Source: Chromera velia (Eukaryota; Sar; Chromeraceae). Taken from it: a stretch of DNA of 56,733 nucleotides. Position 1 is the stretch's first letter. Each line of letters starts with the position of its first letter. The stretch lies in contig JAHBMJ010003263.1 of assembly GCA_018398765.1 (NCBI GenBank), positions 5,486-62,218 of the forward strand. The letters run 5' to 3'. The translations under genes and the position numbers were made by a program. Positions 11,101 through 23,229 of this stretch are shown here, piece by piece. Under the pieces are notes generated by a model, which was given only the letters and a program-made list of their open reading frames with translations, searched no databases and was not told the origin of the DNA.

Positions 11101-12522
11101 GTGGTGCTTTCAGGCAGGAAGACATTCAAAGCAAGAACAACGCCCGGACTTATGATACCGACGTTCTCACACTCACAGGGTACGTCTGTCTGATGACCGA
11201 TTGGTTCGTGTTGGTGAAGAGGGGAAAAGGCAGCAGCCAACTCTTCTCCGTTTCAACTTTCTGTTCACCTGTTGTCGTTTCTTTTTGTCGTTATCTACTT
11301 TTTGTCTTCAATCCATCTTTCTTTTCGCCTTCTGTTGGCTCTCTCTTCTGTCTGCCCCCCCGCCATTTGCACTTTTTTCTGCCCTCCTTCCGTTCTTCCT
11401 GCCTTCCTGCATTTCTGCCTTCAGATATTGTAGCTTTTCCCCCCCATCACGAACCCCCCCTCTACGCCCATGCACCCAAAATACTCACCCACTTCATTCA
11501 TTCACGCAGGAGTGCCGGTGACTGGAAGCAGAAGTTCGCCTTCCTGACGAGATCCCTCAAGAACGCAGAGGAGGAGGTGAAGGAAGAGAAAGAAGATCCA
11601 CTAGAGTCCGTCTTTGCTGCGGCAGGAGAGAAAGGAGCAGGAGCGGAATCTGGGGACGAATACCCGAAGGAGGAGTCAGGAAAAGATATCCTCAAACTGG
11701 ACGACGAATGGTGGATGGTCTGTCTCTGTCTCTGTCTCTGTCTGTGTGTCTATTTATTTTCTTGTGTCTGCATTCTGTTTCTTCTCTGCAAAATTTGTCA
11801 AGTTTCTGGATGCCAGTATATCCATCTTTCAGCTCCTAAAATCACTGCAGGGTCTCTCGAAGGACCACATTGTTCTCATGTTCTCTTTTTGTTTTTTGTG
11901 CGATACTTCATTCCCGTGTTCGTTCACGCGGCTTCCCTATCCTTTCTTCCTTTGGCGCTCATTCATTGATTCTTGCGATAAGTCGAGTTTGTGCAGACGG
12001 AGCAGGGTTTGGATCAACGACAATTTGACCGTTTGGTACAGCAAAGTGAAAAGAACAGGCGCGCTGTCGACTTCGCACTCCACTTCGGAAATCTGTTGCA
12101 AGAGGAAATTCATGCTGAGGTGGGCTCGTTGAGCTGGGCACTGAGTTGGTCTCTGCCAGGCTAAATGAACTGACTTGCCTTGGGCTTCCTCTGGTACTCG
12201 TCCACTGTATGAGTTTTCATGTATTAGAAATTGCGGGGTCTTTTTCCTTCGTTTTATTCTTCCGCCTTCCTTCACCTCTGACTCCAGTTGGTGTCCCCTA
12301 AATTCCTCCTGTGCCTTTCTGTCCACAAATTCTTCCTGTGCCTTTCTGTCCACAAATTCTCACTGCCTGCTTGCCTGTCTGCCTGGATTCATGTTTCCTT
12401 CCTTCTTTCCTTCCTTCCTTGCAGGACGAGCAAACGATCGACAGGCTGAAGTTCTGGGAGAAGAGGAGGCTGATGGATGAGGGCATCACTCTGTTCAAAC
12501 TTCAGTGCCGTATCTTCAAAAA

Positions 12523-12614
<92 letters not shown>

Positions 12615-15600
12615 TCATCGCACATGCAAACATACAAGTAGAGAAGAGGACGGCGAGGGCTCTGAACCGATTTTGTGAGGCTCTCGAAAGAAAAGAGAGG
12701 GGTGGATGGACGTATCAATGAGATGCCTGATCCTTCTCCCTCTCTCTGTGCGTGTGTGTATTGCTTTCCCTCTCACTTTCCCCCTTTCTCTCTTCTCGCT
12801 GCCTGTCTCTCTGTGCATGTGACTCTTTCTTTCTTTCTGCAGGCACTTCAAGGAAGTAGTGCTTCGTTTTCGACGCCCTCTTCGGCCTCTCGAGTGGATG
12901 GGAGAGGAGGACGACGAGGACCAATTTCTTGACGATTCCGCCGCCGTTGTGGACGACGCCGACGAAGAAGATGCCTCTCTGGCGAACTTTGACAAGAGTC
13001 TGTCGGAGTTCCTTGTCAACAGGCAGAAGGGGGACGAAAGCGTTCCAGACACAGAAGCAGAGGGGAAGGATGAACAGGAAGATGAGGATGATGAAGACAT
13101 CGAGGACGAATTCAAACCCCTCCCTCCCCCTCCTGACGAGGAACAAATGGACCGACCTCTCGGTGCGACCACCACGACGGTAGAGGCCCCTTCCCCGAGA
13201 CTTTCAAAGTCGCGGCAGCGCCGTCGCTCTTCTCAGAGAGGCGTTGACGAGGACGCGGAGGATATCGACGACACGTTCATCACAGAGGAGACTCTCGTCG
13301 AGACTTTTGAGGACGAGGAGGCAGACGCGGAGGTAATGATAGACAAAGACGAGGGAGAAGAAGAGACGGCGTTGTTTCCAAAGTCTTTCTTCAGCACGGG
13401 GGTAGAGGGTGCAGGCAGCGCGATTCTCTCCAACTTACCGTCCTCGCAGAACACGACTGAGGATGGAGCCCGGAAGAAAAAGGGGAAGGACATGTATCTT
13501 CCTCCTCTCCCGTTCCACGTGTTCAGTCCAGGAGACTTGCTGGCCATCACAAGAGGGAACAAGGGACCTATCGATCAGGACGTGGAGTCATTCCAAGGCG
13601 AGATGTACCACTGCAAGAAGAAATTCATTGACGTCGTCGTGCAGGTCAGTCAGTGTAGTCAGGCAAAGGCAAAAACATTCACCCATGGGACTTCACTCAC
13701 TGCATCCATCTTGATGCGTGCTTCGTCGCTCCTTGAACATCAAAGCGTGAGGAATAGACACCGGGAGAAGCAGCGACGCGTGGTTTCTGTCAATTAATCA
13801 AGAGTCACAGCTGAGGAAGAAATGGAATCCTCTTCTGACACTGCTGTTGCAGACAGAACGACTGGAAAACCTGCCCGCTTTGTACCTTGCCTTTGTACCT
13901 GACTGGCTGCAATTCTGTGGATGCTGGTGAGAGGATTAGAGACGCTCCACTTTCCTGAACGTGTGTCTGTGTGCGAGGTTCAATGTCGAAAGTACCCACC
14001 CACCCGCCCATGCATACACCCATACACGTGAATGCAAGGATGGATGCGAGGATGGATGCAGGACCCTCCGGATTGGATCACCTCCAAGTGGTCGACAGAA
14101 TTGTTTCGCATCGATCGGTCAGTCGGTCGGTGCTTCTTCTTGTCTGAATGCTTGCTTCTCTGCTTGCCGACATACCTTCCTTCTCCAATTCCATTCATTC
14201 CACTCTCCTTGTGTCAAATCTGCAGTCGAAAGTGGACTATCTATCTGCCTGTGGAGAACGCTCTCATTTGCTCGCTCTTCGATTGGCGTTCTCGATTTTG
14301 TGTGTGTTGATTGATGTCTTTAAACATTTATGGGTGATGCTTGAGTTTCATTCGGTGCGTGTCTTCATCCTTGAAGCTTCCTGAGCAGTTTATTTTCTTA
14401 TTTATTGTCCCCCTCTTTCTTCGTCAGAAGATCTTGGTCCCTCTGTGAAAAGACTTGTGCCCTCCGCCTCACTTCTCTGCTTCAATGTAAGCGATGGAGA
14501 GCAGAGCAAGCAGAAAGGGAAAAGATAACAGAAAGGGAGGGCAGTCTTCTGGAAGGCTCGGAAGTGTCCCCTCTCTCGGCCTTCCATACCTGAAAGCCCT
14601 TAGTGCGCCTGCCTCTCCATATGCCTGGCTGGCTTGGACCTTCTCTCTCAGTGGTGTTTCTTTCTCATTCTTTACATCTGTTCTCTTCTCTTCTCTTTTC
14701 TTTTCTTTCTCTCCTCCCTTCTCTGGGTTGTGTTGCAGATTCAACAACAGAATCTGTCACGGCAGGATGATGGACGCTGTGCTGAGGTTCACCAACATCA
14801 GTCAGTCTGTCTGTTTGTCTGTCTGTCTGTGACTCTGTGTTCTTGTCGGCCAACTCGGTCGTGACCTGCTGGTATGGAGGCTGTCTCAGTACGTTTAAGG
14901 TTGGGAGGAATTGAAAGTGGAGAAACAAAGAAGCATGCTCAGAGATTGGCAAGTTGACTTGGAAAAGGGCAGACTGCAAGCGGGCCCTCTTCTCACTGCT
15001 GTTGTTTTCAGCCATTGACTTTCCCTCCCTCCTACACTTCTCTTTTGTTTGTGATCTTTTGAATAAATCTGCTTGTCCTAATGCAGACCTCCAGACAGAC
15101 AGGCAGGCAGGCAGGCTTGACGTTGACTCACTCACTCACCGCACACTGCAGTGAAGAAGACTTTCACACTTTTGCGTTGAATTGACAGAGCATCGCGGAA
15201 GAATGGCGGAATGGATGAAGGAAGAAGTAAGTGGACAAATGAATAAATGCAGAGGACCAGAGCGGTGCGCTGATGAATCCCCTTCTGCGAGAGGCGCTTC
15301 TTCGAAGTTTTCACTTTTTCAACCAACTTCGTGAAGAAGTGGGTGCAAAGGCGCTCCTTCCCTCTGACCCCCGAGCTTTTTACAGAGACACAGTGGACGC
15401 TGGGGAACGGATAGAGGACGATTCTCGAATTCCTCTCGACAGAAAACGGCCCTGGGTCTCTTTTTTTGCCACAAATCCTCGAAAGTGGTGGTACTCAAAA
15501 GTAGTCCTGGATGAAATTTTAGACCGAGCGAAAAAGAGAGGACTTTTGGACCCTTCGCAGGACGTTGCCGTTCGTGCGGCTCTGAGCAGACGCCTGACGC

Positions 15601-16828
15601 TCATTCAAGGTCCCCCAGGCACGGGGAAGACCCGAACGTCTTGTTTGATTCTCGGTACACTCGCTCAGATGATGCGGACTGCCCGCCTGAGGGGACACGA
15701 ACCCGTCAACAGGTCTGTCTGTGTTTCTTTGGCATCCATCAGATGGACCGACTGCCATGGGAAAGGAGGATGGGAAGAGCCGAATTGCATCAACAGAACC
15801 GCTTTGTTTTGGCCCATTCGGCCTTTTTGCAGCGGGGAAGTGAGAGGCAGGACAGGTCTCCGCTGTTCCTCCCCCCCACAGCATTCAGCTGTCTGAGTGA
15901 TGAAGACGGCACCCCTTGCTGGCCGTTTCGCGTCTCTGAGGCTGTACTTGTGTCTGCTTTTTTTGCATGTCTCTGAACCTGCGATGCATTTACATACCCA
16001 ACAAAAAATTCCATCTCCTCCTGCGTTTGTCTCTCTTTCTGCCTGCCTGTCTGTCTGTCTGCAGATTCGAGAAACTGTTCACGATTGAGTCGAAAGAGAA
16101 GGAACAGGCCCTGCGGAGCATACCTCCCCAGCCTCCAAAGCTGGAGAAGATCCTCGCGGCTGCTTTCTCCAACGTGGCTGCCGACAACATCCTCGAGGGT
16201 CTGCTCAAGATGGGGGTGAAGGCGGTGCGTGTGGGGAGATCGAACGTTGTTAACCCCCTGTTGTACAACTACACGGCAGACGCGCTAGTCAGACAACACC
16301 CCGAAGTGAAAGCTGCGGTCCGGCATCTCCGGGAGGTTTCAGACCGCGCTCGTGAGCTTCGTCTGTTTGGCATGAAGCCCGACGAGAAAGGTCCCCTTCT
16401 GCCTCAGGGAGTAGCTCGGAATGAGACGGAAGAGCTCCTGACCTTCAAAGAGAAGGAGTTCGCGAGAAAAAAGAAGATGCAGGAGCACGTCAGTGGTTTC
16501 CTTACCTTGTGCGAAAATTCCTTCTGCCTTAGAATAGAGTCGAGTCTTTGAGACAAAAAAAAAGAAACAGAGAGACAAAGACAAGCGAGCGCAGACTTTT
16601 AACACAGACAGCTGCAACATGAATGAAATGCTGGCATGAGCATCAATGCATTTCCTTCCAACGAGGGCCCTTTATTTCGGTTGGGTGGGAGGGTGGTCCA
16701 TTTTGTGAATTTGTTTGACCTTTATTGATCAGGTGAAGAAAAGCCCTCTTCCTCTATCTCTGTGATAAGAAGGAAAGAAAAAATCAGAACGGAAAGAGGA
16801 TCATAGGATGCTTCCATCGATCTTGCTA

Positions 16829-16901
<73 letters not shown>

Positions 16902-17650
16902 TGTCTCTCTTGCTCTCTTCGTTCACCGTTTCTCTCTTGTGTGTGTTTGTTCTCTGTTCACCGTTTGGGCCTGCCCACTTTTCGGGCGTTTTCGGAAGAC
17001 GTCGATCTAGCTTGAGAATCCCCACAAGGGCCTCCCTCAAAAGCAGTTTTTTGGTCTGGGTGGGCATCTTCCATCTCTCAATCTCTCTCTTGCTGCTTTC
17101 CACGTACGTACAGGTTCGGCTTGCTGAAGAGGATGTGAGGGTGGCAGAGAAACGGGCACTCTGGAGGATCATGGCGAGTGCAGATGTCGTCGTATCCTCG
17201 TGCATGGGTGGGCCTCGTTGGTTTTTCTGTTCTTTTCTGTCTTTATTGTTGGCCGTCTCTTTCTGTCTCCCTCGTTCTGACAGTCCTTGTGAACTTTCTC
17301 TCTGCGTCTGCCACACGCACCAGCCAAAGAGCCTCTTCCGTTTTCTCCCGAATCTCGTTTTGACTTTGTGCCGTCTGTCGTGTCCTGCCTCTCTGTCTCT
17401 CTGTGAGTGAATCCCCATCTGTCTTGATTTCTTTCTTTTTGGTGCCCCTTTCTCCCTTTCCTTGCAGGCGCAGGAAAGGTAGACTTCGTTAACGCCCTGG
17501 AATGCCCGGGGTGGGATCCCGAGCGTTCTCCCATCAGCTTCTCCACTGTCCTTCTCGATGAGGCCTCACAAGTTGGTCTGATCCTCTTCTCTGAATTTTG
17601 TTTTGGTTTTTCTTGCTCGTCTGCAGGTCCCTCGTTTTGATATTTGCTCT

Positions 17651-17698
<48 letters not shown>

Positions 17699-19240
17699 TC
17701 ATTCGCATGTTGCGTCGTGGCAACGCCAGATAATTGAAAGCATGGAGGGAAGAGAGCAGATGGGCTCCGACGGCACTGAGCTTCCTTGAGAGTCACAGAG
17801 CCATGACCTTCGCATCCTTTTTGTGTGTTCTTTGCTGTTCTTGTGCGGAAACGTGGCAACGTGCTCTTCTGTCTCCGACCTCACACTGCCTTTCCATCTA
17901 GCGTTTCGGGCCGCCGGTTCTTTGTCGGACACCCGCTTCTTTCCTTCATTCATTCCCTTCTTATTCTGTCAAGCTTAAATTTGCCGAGGAGCAAGCATGT
18001 GTGCACAAATAAATGAAAAAACAAAATTGAATGAATGAATGGAGGGATCCACGGATCGAGCGAGCAGGTGACAGAGCCTGCCGCCCTGGTGCCCCTGGTG
18101 ACCGGGGCAGAACAGGTTATCCTGGTGGGGGACCAGAATCAGTTGCCTCCAACTGTGACAACGGAATCGGTCAGAAAGAGGGGGGCAGAGAGACAGCTAG
18201 ACGGGTAGCCTGACTGATGTGATGGCGTGTGTCTGGATCTCGGTTTGTGCCGGTCTTTCGTGCTCATGAGGCCGTACAGAATCATGTGCGAAGACGTGCT
18301 TGGCTGGTCTCTCATGTGCCGGTACTACACATCTTCGAATGAGAGGCAGAGAGACGAGGGTTGGGATCTTCAGTATCTTCATGAAGTGGAATTCAATGTC
18401 AATCCAGTAAGATGCTGTTCGTCATGGCTTACCACGATCAATTCTTGTGTTGCTGCCTGTTTATCTGCCATCCTCAACTTTTTCCGTCGAGCGTCTCTTT
18501 CCGCTTCGTTTCCTTAATTTGTCCTTCCAACGACTCTTTTGTGCAGGTGAAGGAAAAGTGCCTCGACGTCTCTCTGTTTGTTCGCCTTGTTCTTGCTGGA
18601 GTGAAGCCGTTCATGTTGGGGAGGCAGTACAGAATGCACCCCGTGATTGCCGCGTTCCCCTCCGCCCAGTTCTACGGAGGGAAACTTGAGTCGGTCCCCA
18701 AAGCTGAGGACAGACCGGCGCCCAGAGGGGTCCTCTGGCCTGACAGGTCCGTCGGCCGGGTGGGTCACTCATTCATGGGGTGTCGACCGGCATTTTTTTC
18801 TGCTTTCCACACGGATGTCTTCATAGTGTAAAATTGCCAGGGAGAAAAGGGGGGGAACAAGGAAAGAAGTAATGTTGACTGGCTGAATGTAAAGCGGTTT
18901 GAAGGGAAAAACAAAATGCACATTTTGTGTACCTGCCTGTCTGTCCGTGCATCTATCTTGTTCTCTGCTTCCTTGCTTGCCTAGGTGTATGTGTTTGTGT
19001 GCGTGCGTGTTCCTGCATGCAGAAACGCTCCGGTGATGATGGCGGCTGTGACAGACGAGACTCTCCATCTGGAGTCCCGTGCCGACTGGAAGGGGGGGGG
19101 GGACACCACTTCCTACCAGAACAAACGAGAAGCCACAGTTATTCTTCAGGTTGGTTCATCCGTCTGTCTGTCTGGTCTGTCTGTCTGTCTGTCTGTCNNN
19201 NNNNNNNNNNNNNNNNNNNNNNNNNNNNNNNNNCCTCTCT

Positions 19241-19272
<32 letters not shown>

Positions 19273-21180
19273 TCTGTCCATCCTCAAGTCTCTTGTGTGC
19301 CCTTCCTCCCCCGTGTATCTGCGTCTATCTCTAAGCTCCGTCATCTGGTTTGGCGCTTCCAGCCTCCCTCGCGCTCATGTGAACTTGGGGTTTTCATAGA
19401 ACTGTGCGCGACCTCTACAATTGTCCTACTTTGCGTCAAAATGAATTTATGAACCTGCTTTACTCAACGCCTCTGCAGCTTCTCAGAAGCCTGCTCGCTG
19501 AGGGCGAGATCAAGCCTACAGAGATTGGGGTTGTGGCACCTTATGCAGCACAAGTAAGTGACTGTTCTCCTTTCTCTTCCTTTTTCTTTCTACTTTCTCT
19601 CTCTTTCTTCGAAAGAGCGCAGACGGAATAAACCACGGGAAGAGAGAGAAGGGGAAAAGTCAACTTTTCTCAATGTCTCCCCAGAGGTTGGGTTAGAGAA
19701 ACATGGAGCTCGACATTCCCATCTGGGCTTCTGTCAAGTTTTGGAAGTGTTTTCGCGTTGTTTTCCTCTGTGCGCTTTGTTATCTCTCTGCTCTCTCTCT
19801 TGTTGCCTGCCCCCTCCCTGTATGCCTGCAGGTGCGTCACCTGAGGGGATTGATCTTGGAAGAATTCGGGGCAGAGACGGCGGCGCAGATCGAGGTCAAG
19901 AGCGTGGATGGATACCAGGGCAGGGAGAAGGAAGTCGTACTCTTCTCGGCTGTGAGATCCAACGCATTTGTCAGTCAGTCAGCCAGTCAGATGCATTCAA
20001 TCGATCGACTTGGCTGTGTGAAGTCTGCATCCATCCACCCGGACGTTCTCTCTCGCAAGGAACGTCTGGCATACGTACGAGGGTGTTCGTAGGTCAAAAC
20101 AGTAACGGAGCATTGTTTATCCTTCCTGATGTTGCTCCATGAGGTGGCTGCCTCTCTAGTCCGCCTCTCTCCCCCCCTCTGCCATTCTCTGCAGGAGACT
20201 GTTGATTTCACGATGCTTTGTTTTTTTTTTTTTTTTGCGTGTACGTGCGTGCATATGCTTGCTTCCTCACGGAAGGATATTCGTGCACACATTTTCATCA
20301 TGTGCTCCCTCCCTCTGCAACGCTTTGCAGGGCAATGTTGGGTTCCTGAGAGACTGGCGACGGCTGAATGTTGCGATCACAAGGGCACGACGGTACGTGG
20401 GGTTGTTTGTTTGTATGACTTGTATGTATGGGGGGGGGGGGGCGTCTATTTGAAAAAGCGCATTGTTTGCGCATCTTTCTTCACGGCCTTGAATGTCGCA
20501 CACTTCAGTTCTGCGCGTGTGGTTTGGCTCACTGACTGCTTGAATGCCTGTCAGACTGAAGAAAGTAGCTTGCACACCTCTTCCATCTGTTTCTTGTCTG
20601 CAGAGGTTTGGTGGTCGTGGGTGACCCTTTGACGTTGGGTTTTGACGAGAATTGGGAGTCATTCATTCAGTTTTGCTCTGACAGAGGCCTCCTGGTTGAC
20701 GAGGGGTTGGAAAGAGCCGTGGACATCAACACACTGGCAGACGAATTCGGGGGGGAGGTGGGAGGAACGAGGGGGGAACTGTCGGAGGATCTGTCAGCAG
20801 CTGGGTTTGGGTTTGGGAGAAGGAGCGCAGGGACGCGCTTCCCCTCTGACGGGGGATTCGGTGATCCTTTTGGCCAAGCGGCATTGGACTATGAAATGGG
20901 ATTGGGCGACACAGGAGGGTCGGGGTGGGATCGGGGGGGCAGTGGGCTTGGGGGGTTTGATACTTCGATTGATTGGCGAGACGACGAGGATGAAGATTTC
21001 GGGAAAGGATTTGGGGGGCCTGGGGGAGGTTTTGCGGAGAGATGGGAGAGCAAGCTTCGCGGAAAAGGGGTCTCGTGGCTGGATGAAAGTGGGGGGGACA
21101 GGCTGGACGGGAGTATCGATGATGAGCCCCCTCTGTTTGCCGCAAGTGCGGAAGAAGAAGAAGAGGAAATATTTCGATAG
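8167..21180 (+). CDS. UPF1/IGHMBP2-like superfamily 1B helicase with acidic N-terminus, ~24 exons
   Basis: Predicted ATP-dependent RNA/DNA helicase. Exons supported by phase: 8245-9261, 9648-9729, 10198-10318, 10522-10685, 11114-11179, 11510-11717, 11997-12119, 12425-12522, 12843-13644, 13853-13926, 14739-14800, 15253-15712, 16065-16488, 17114-17207, 17468-17571, 18068-18169, 18547-18746, 19023-19149, 19479-19553, 19832-19969, 20331-20392 and 20604-21180 (TAG). A 16-nt first exon with ATG at 8167 fits in phase but is tentative. At least one exon is missing between 13927 and 14738, because direct joining creates a stop; the 15253 acceptor is also weak. Motifs in order: I GPPGTGKT (15609), Ia AAFSNVAADNI, II LLDEASQ (17571), III LVGDQNQLPPT, IV GRQYRMHP (18624), V KSVDGYQGREKEVV, VI RRLNVAITRARR. 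Exon 1 region is Glu/Asp-rich; the C-terminus is Gly/Asp-rich. No Cys/His domain of true UPF1 is seen, so it is a relative, over 1,700 residues long. Confidence 0.92.
9283..9302. repeat. (CTGT)n in helicase intron
   Basis: Short CTGT array about 20 nt downstream of the donor of the acidic exon. Confidence 0.8.
12301..12359. repeat. 27-bp tandem duplication in helicase intron
   Basis: Two near-identical 27-bp units start at AATTC in positions 12301 and 12328, with a third AATTC at 12355. The unit contains CTGTGCCTTTCTGTCCAC. It lies in the intron before the exon at 12425. Confidence 0.85.
12523..12610. repeat. (GTCT)n(CT)n(CA)n compound microsatellite starting at a splice donor
   Basis: The array begins exactly at the predicted 5' splice site after the exon ending at 12522, and runs CTGT, then CT, then CA. 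Confidence 0.9.
16828..16908. repeat. (CT)n(GT)n compound microsatellite in helicase intron
   Basis: About 40 nt of CT followed by about 35 nt of GT, within the intron between exons 16065-16488 and 17114-17207. Confidence 0.9.
17655..17699. repeat. (CT)n(GT)n compound microsatellite in helicase intron
   Basis: CT tract followed by GT tract in the intron after the DEASQ exon. Confidence 0.9.
19160..19272. repeat. (CTGT)n-N gap-(CT)n-(GT)n compound microsatellite
   Basis: A CTGT array runs into 36 undetermined bases (19198-19233) and resumes as CT then GT. The gap is an assembly failure in the repeat. It lies in an intron, so the protein is not affected, but the true repeat length is unknown. 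Confidence 0.95.
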
Positions 21181-22190
21181 CATCAGCTTCGGCTTTCTTA
21201 CATGTGTCAGTTGAGATATGGTGCCTGCACATGACTGAAGATTGGTGAATCAACTAGTCAGTCCGACTTCATCGCCCCGGCAGGTCGTCGCGGAAACCCG
21301 GTGGTAGGAAAGGTGACAGGTTTTATTTCTATTGCTCAGCACGGATTTCGCTTCGCTTAAATCGGAGATTCAACTTACGTACCTCGTCATGATCATCATC
21401 ATCATTCTCATCATTCTATAAGATACTTTCAAGTTTCCGTAGTCCTTTCACCGAGGTCTAAAGAGCGATTGTTTTCGACCAATCCTTAGACCAATACACA
21501 TGCAATTGCATCAAGGCAGCCTGAATCACTATTAATTTAAAGGCAGTGGAAGCCTTGCAAAGGACTCGGAAGGAGAATTAAGTTTTAAGCAGTTTTGAAT
21601 GTCAGATAGATTTTAATAATAATTTTTATAAGCGTTTCTTTTTTTTTTCTTAATTCTTCTCTAGATTCTTCTTCCGAGTCTTTGTTTCCCCTCACCAATG
21701 TTCTAGCAGACTAACACTGTCCCAGTCTTTCAACTGTCTTTGTTATCTTCCGAGTCCTCTTCTTCATGGTGTCAGTCTTTGCTTCACTATCTTGGCATCT
21801 TCTTCTTCTGCTCTTGTTATATAATATCACACTGTCACTAGTAAAATTAAGAAAAATGATATGCAAAAACAGAAACCTAACGCTAGTATCAAAGATGCAT
21901 GCGCATGCAAGAAAGCTTAACTCTAGGCGTAGGACATCAAAATCAAATAATAAAACATAACGTCATTTTTTCCAATTTTTTTTTTTAATATTTGATTTTG
22001 ATTTTTTTTATTTTTGAAACTAGTTTTGAATTAAACGATCAAGACCTAGGTCAAGTCATTTCAAAACACTAGTCAAGATGTAAGTTCTAACTGCTTTGAT
22101 CTTTTTTATAAAAATCTACGAAACACTTTATTTACAATTGTTTTCATTGAGATACATTGAGAGCAAAGACAATGACCTCAATCACAGCTT
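21181..22190. other. Spacer downstream of helicase, start of AT-rich block
   Basis: No gene seen. Base composition changes from mixed to AT-rich at about 21.3 kb, with T runs and (ATC)n near 21390-21415. The short plus-strand frame near 21766-21960 has no recognisable similarity. Confidence 0.5.
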
Positions 22191-22913
22191 TTAGGCTTGG
22201 AGAACAGAATGAGGCTCTAGCACATCGTAGTGATCCCCTTCCACTTTCTACTGCCAAAGCAAAAAAATTTCTTTCTTCATCTCCTTTTTACCTAGGACAC
22301 ACAGTCTTCTGTATACATCAGTTTTTTTTTCAAAGACGTGAATCCGCACGTCCTTCATGAATGAGAAGCAAATCATTTCCACATACCCACCCCATACACG
22401 CTCTTCAATGAGGCGACCTTCCAGAGTACGGGCATATTTATCTATGTTAAGACTCTGTCTGCCGGACAGGCCCTCGTCGGACAGAAGGCCGAGTCTCTTG
22501 ATTTTGTTAGTACAACAGAGCGTAATCCAACCTTCCCCCCCCCCGATCGGTGTGCTAAACACAAGGGTCTCACCACTCCCCACTGTTCGAATAAAATTGA
22601 TGATCCCGGAAAGGTGAGACTCGCACGTCCCTCCGAATTTGCGGGAGAAGCAATGATACAGACATCTTCCGTCCCCCGGCACTTTCGTGACAGGGGTTGT
22701 CAGAGGGAGAGAGGAAAAAGCGCAATCGCCCTCTTCCCCATTTTGCAGCTGAAGCGCGTAGTCAATCCACTTGGGGAGGGACAACTCAACTCCGTCAACT
22801 AATTGAGTCTCATCCCCTCCTGCGGCCCCTTCTCTTCCGAGTCAAAGTGCCCCCTGTGGGGCGAAACTATCCGTCTTCTTTTCAGAGAGTCCAGGGCCAA
22901 AAAAGGTGAACAT
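22191..22913 (-). pseudogene. OTU-family cysteine protease relic with two in-frame stops
   Basis: One minus-strand frame starts at an ATG (22913) and ends at a TAA (22193-22191). It is interrupted by TGA at 22844-22842 and TAG at 22250-22248. The middle carries an OTU fold signature: VPGDGRCLYHCFS, with the nucleophile Cys codon at 22664-22662, then RLIEERVWGGYVEM and VRIHVF. The catalytic HYD motif (His codon 22232-22230) lies six codons after the TAG, still in frame. Neighbouring genes use TGA and TAG as ordinary stops, so these are best read as nonsense mutations. OTU domains occur in deubiquitinases and also in mobile elements; the AT-rich relic-filled setting favours a mobile-element origin. 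An unrecognised intron or readthrough is less likely. Confidence 0.75.
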
Positions 22914-23229
22914 CGTTGTCTGTTTCTTCTGCCCCCCCTTCACTTCTGAATCAGCGTCTTTTTGTTTCTCACTCTCTCTCTCTGCACTCGCCTTTGCTGC
23001 TTCCTCTTTCTTTTTCTTCTCTTCTTCTACCGTTTTCCTCTTTTTGGCTGCCTGCGTCGCAGCAGATTGAGGTTAACCCCGCCCCTTCTTTTGACTTCTG
23101 TCTGCGGTTTTGATCTTAAGATGCTCTCTTTTGCAATGGTCAAACCACACATGCATGCTCCATGACTTGTCCTTTTCCTTTGTGAAGTGGTTTGGGGTTA
23201 CCTGTTTTCCCTTCATGTCACTACGATAA
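22914..23229. other. Spacer between the two divergent relic ORFs
   Basis: About 315 bp with a pyrimidine-rich stretch (22920-23040) and no supported gene. If the two relics came from one element, this would be its divergent promoter. Confidence 0.35.

Noticed and set aside
11005-11521. Hydrophobic ORFs in the helicase region (FLFTCCRFFLSLSTF-type).
   Set aside because: They fall in T-rich intron sequence, out of frame with the supported exons.
15189-15226. Small exon candidate (HRGRMAEWMKEE) in the helicase gene.
   Set aside because: It would leave a 34-nt intron before the next exon. Joining the exon at 14739-14800 directly to 15253 also works in phase. It stays possible but is less economical.
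22248-22250. TAG before the OTU catalytic His considered as stop-codon reassignment.
   Set aside because: The helicase gene ends at TAG and both subtilases end at TGA in this same window, so the code is standard; nonsense mutation is simpler.
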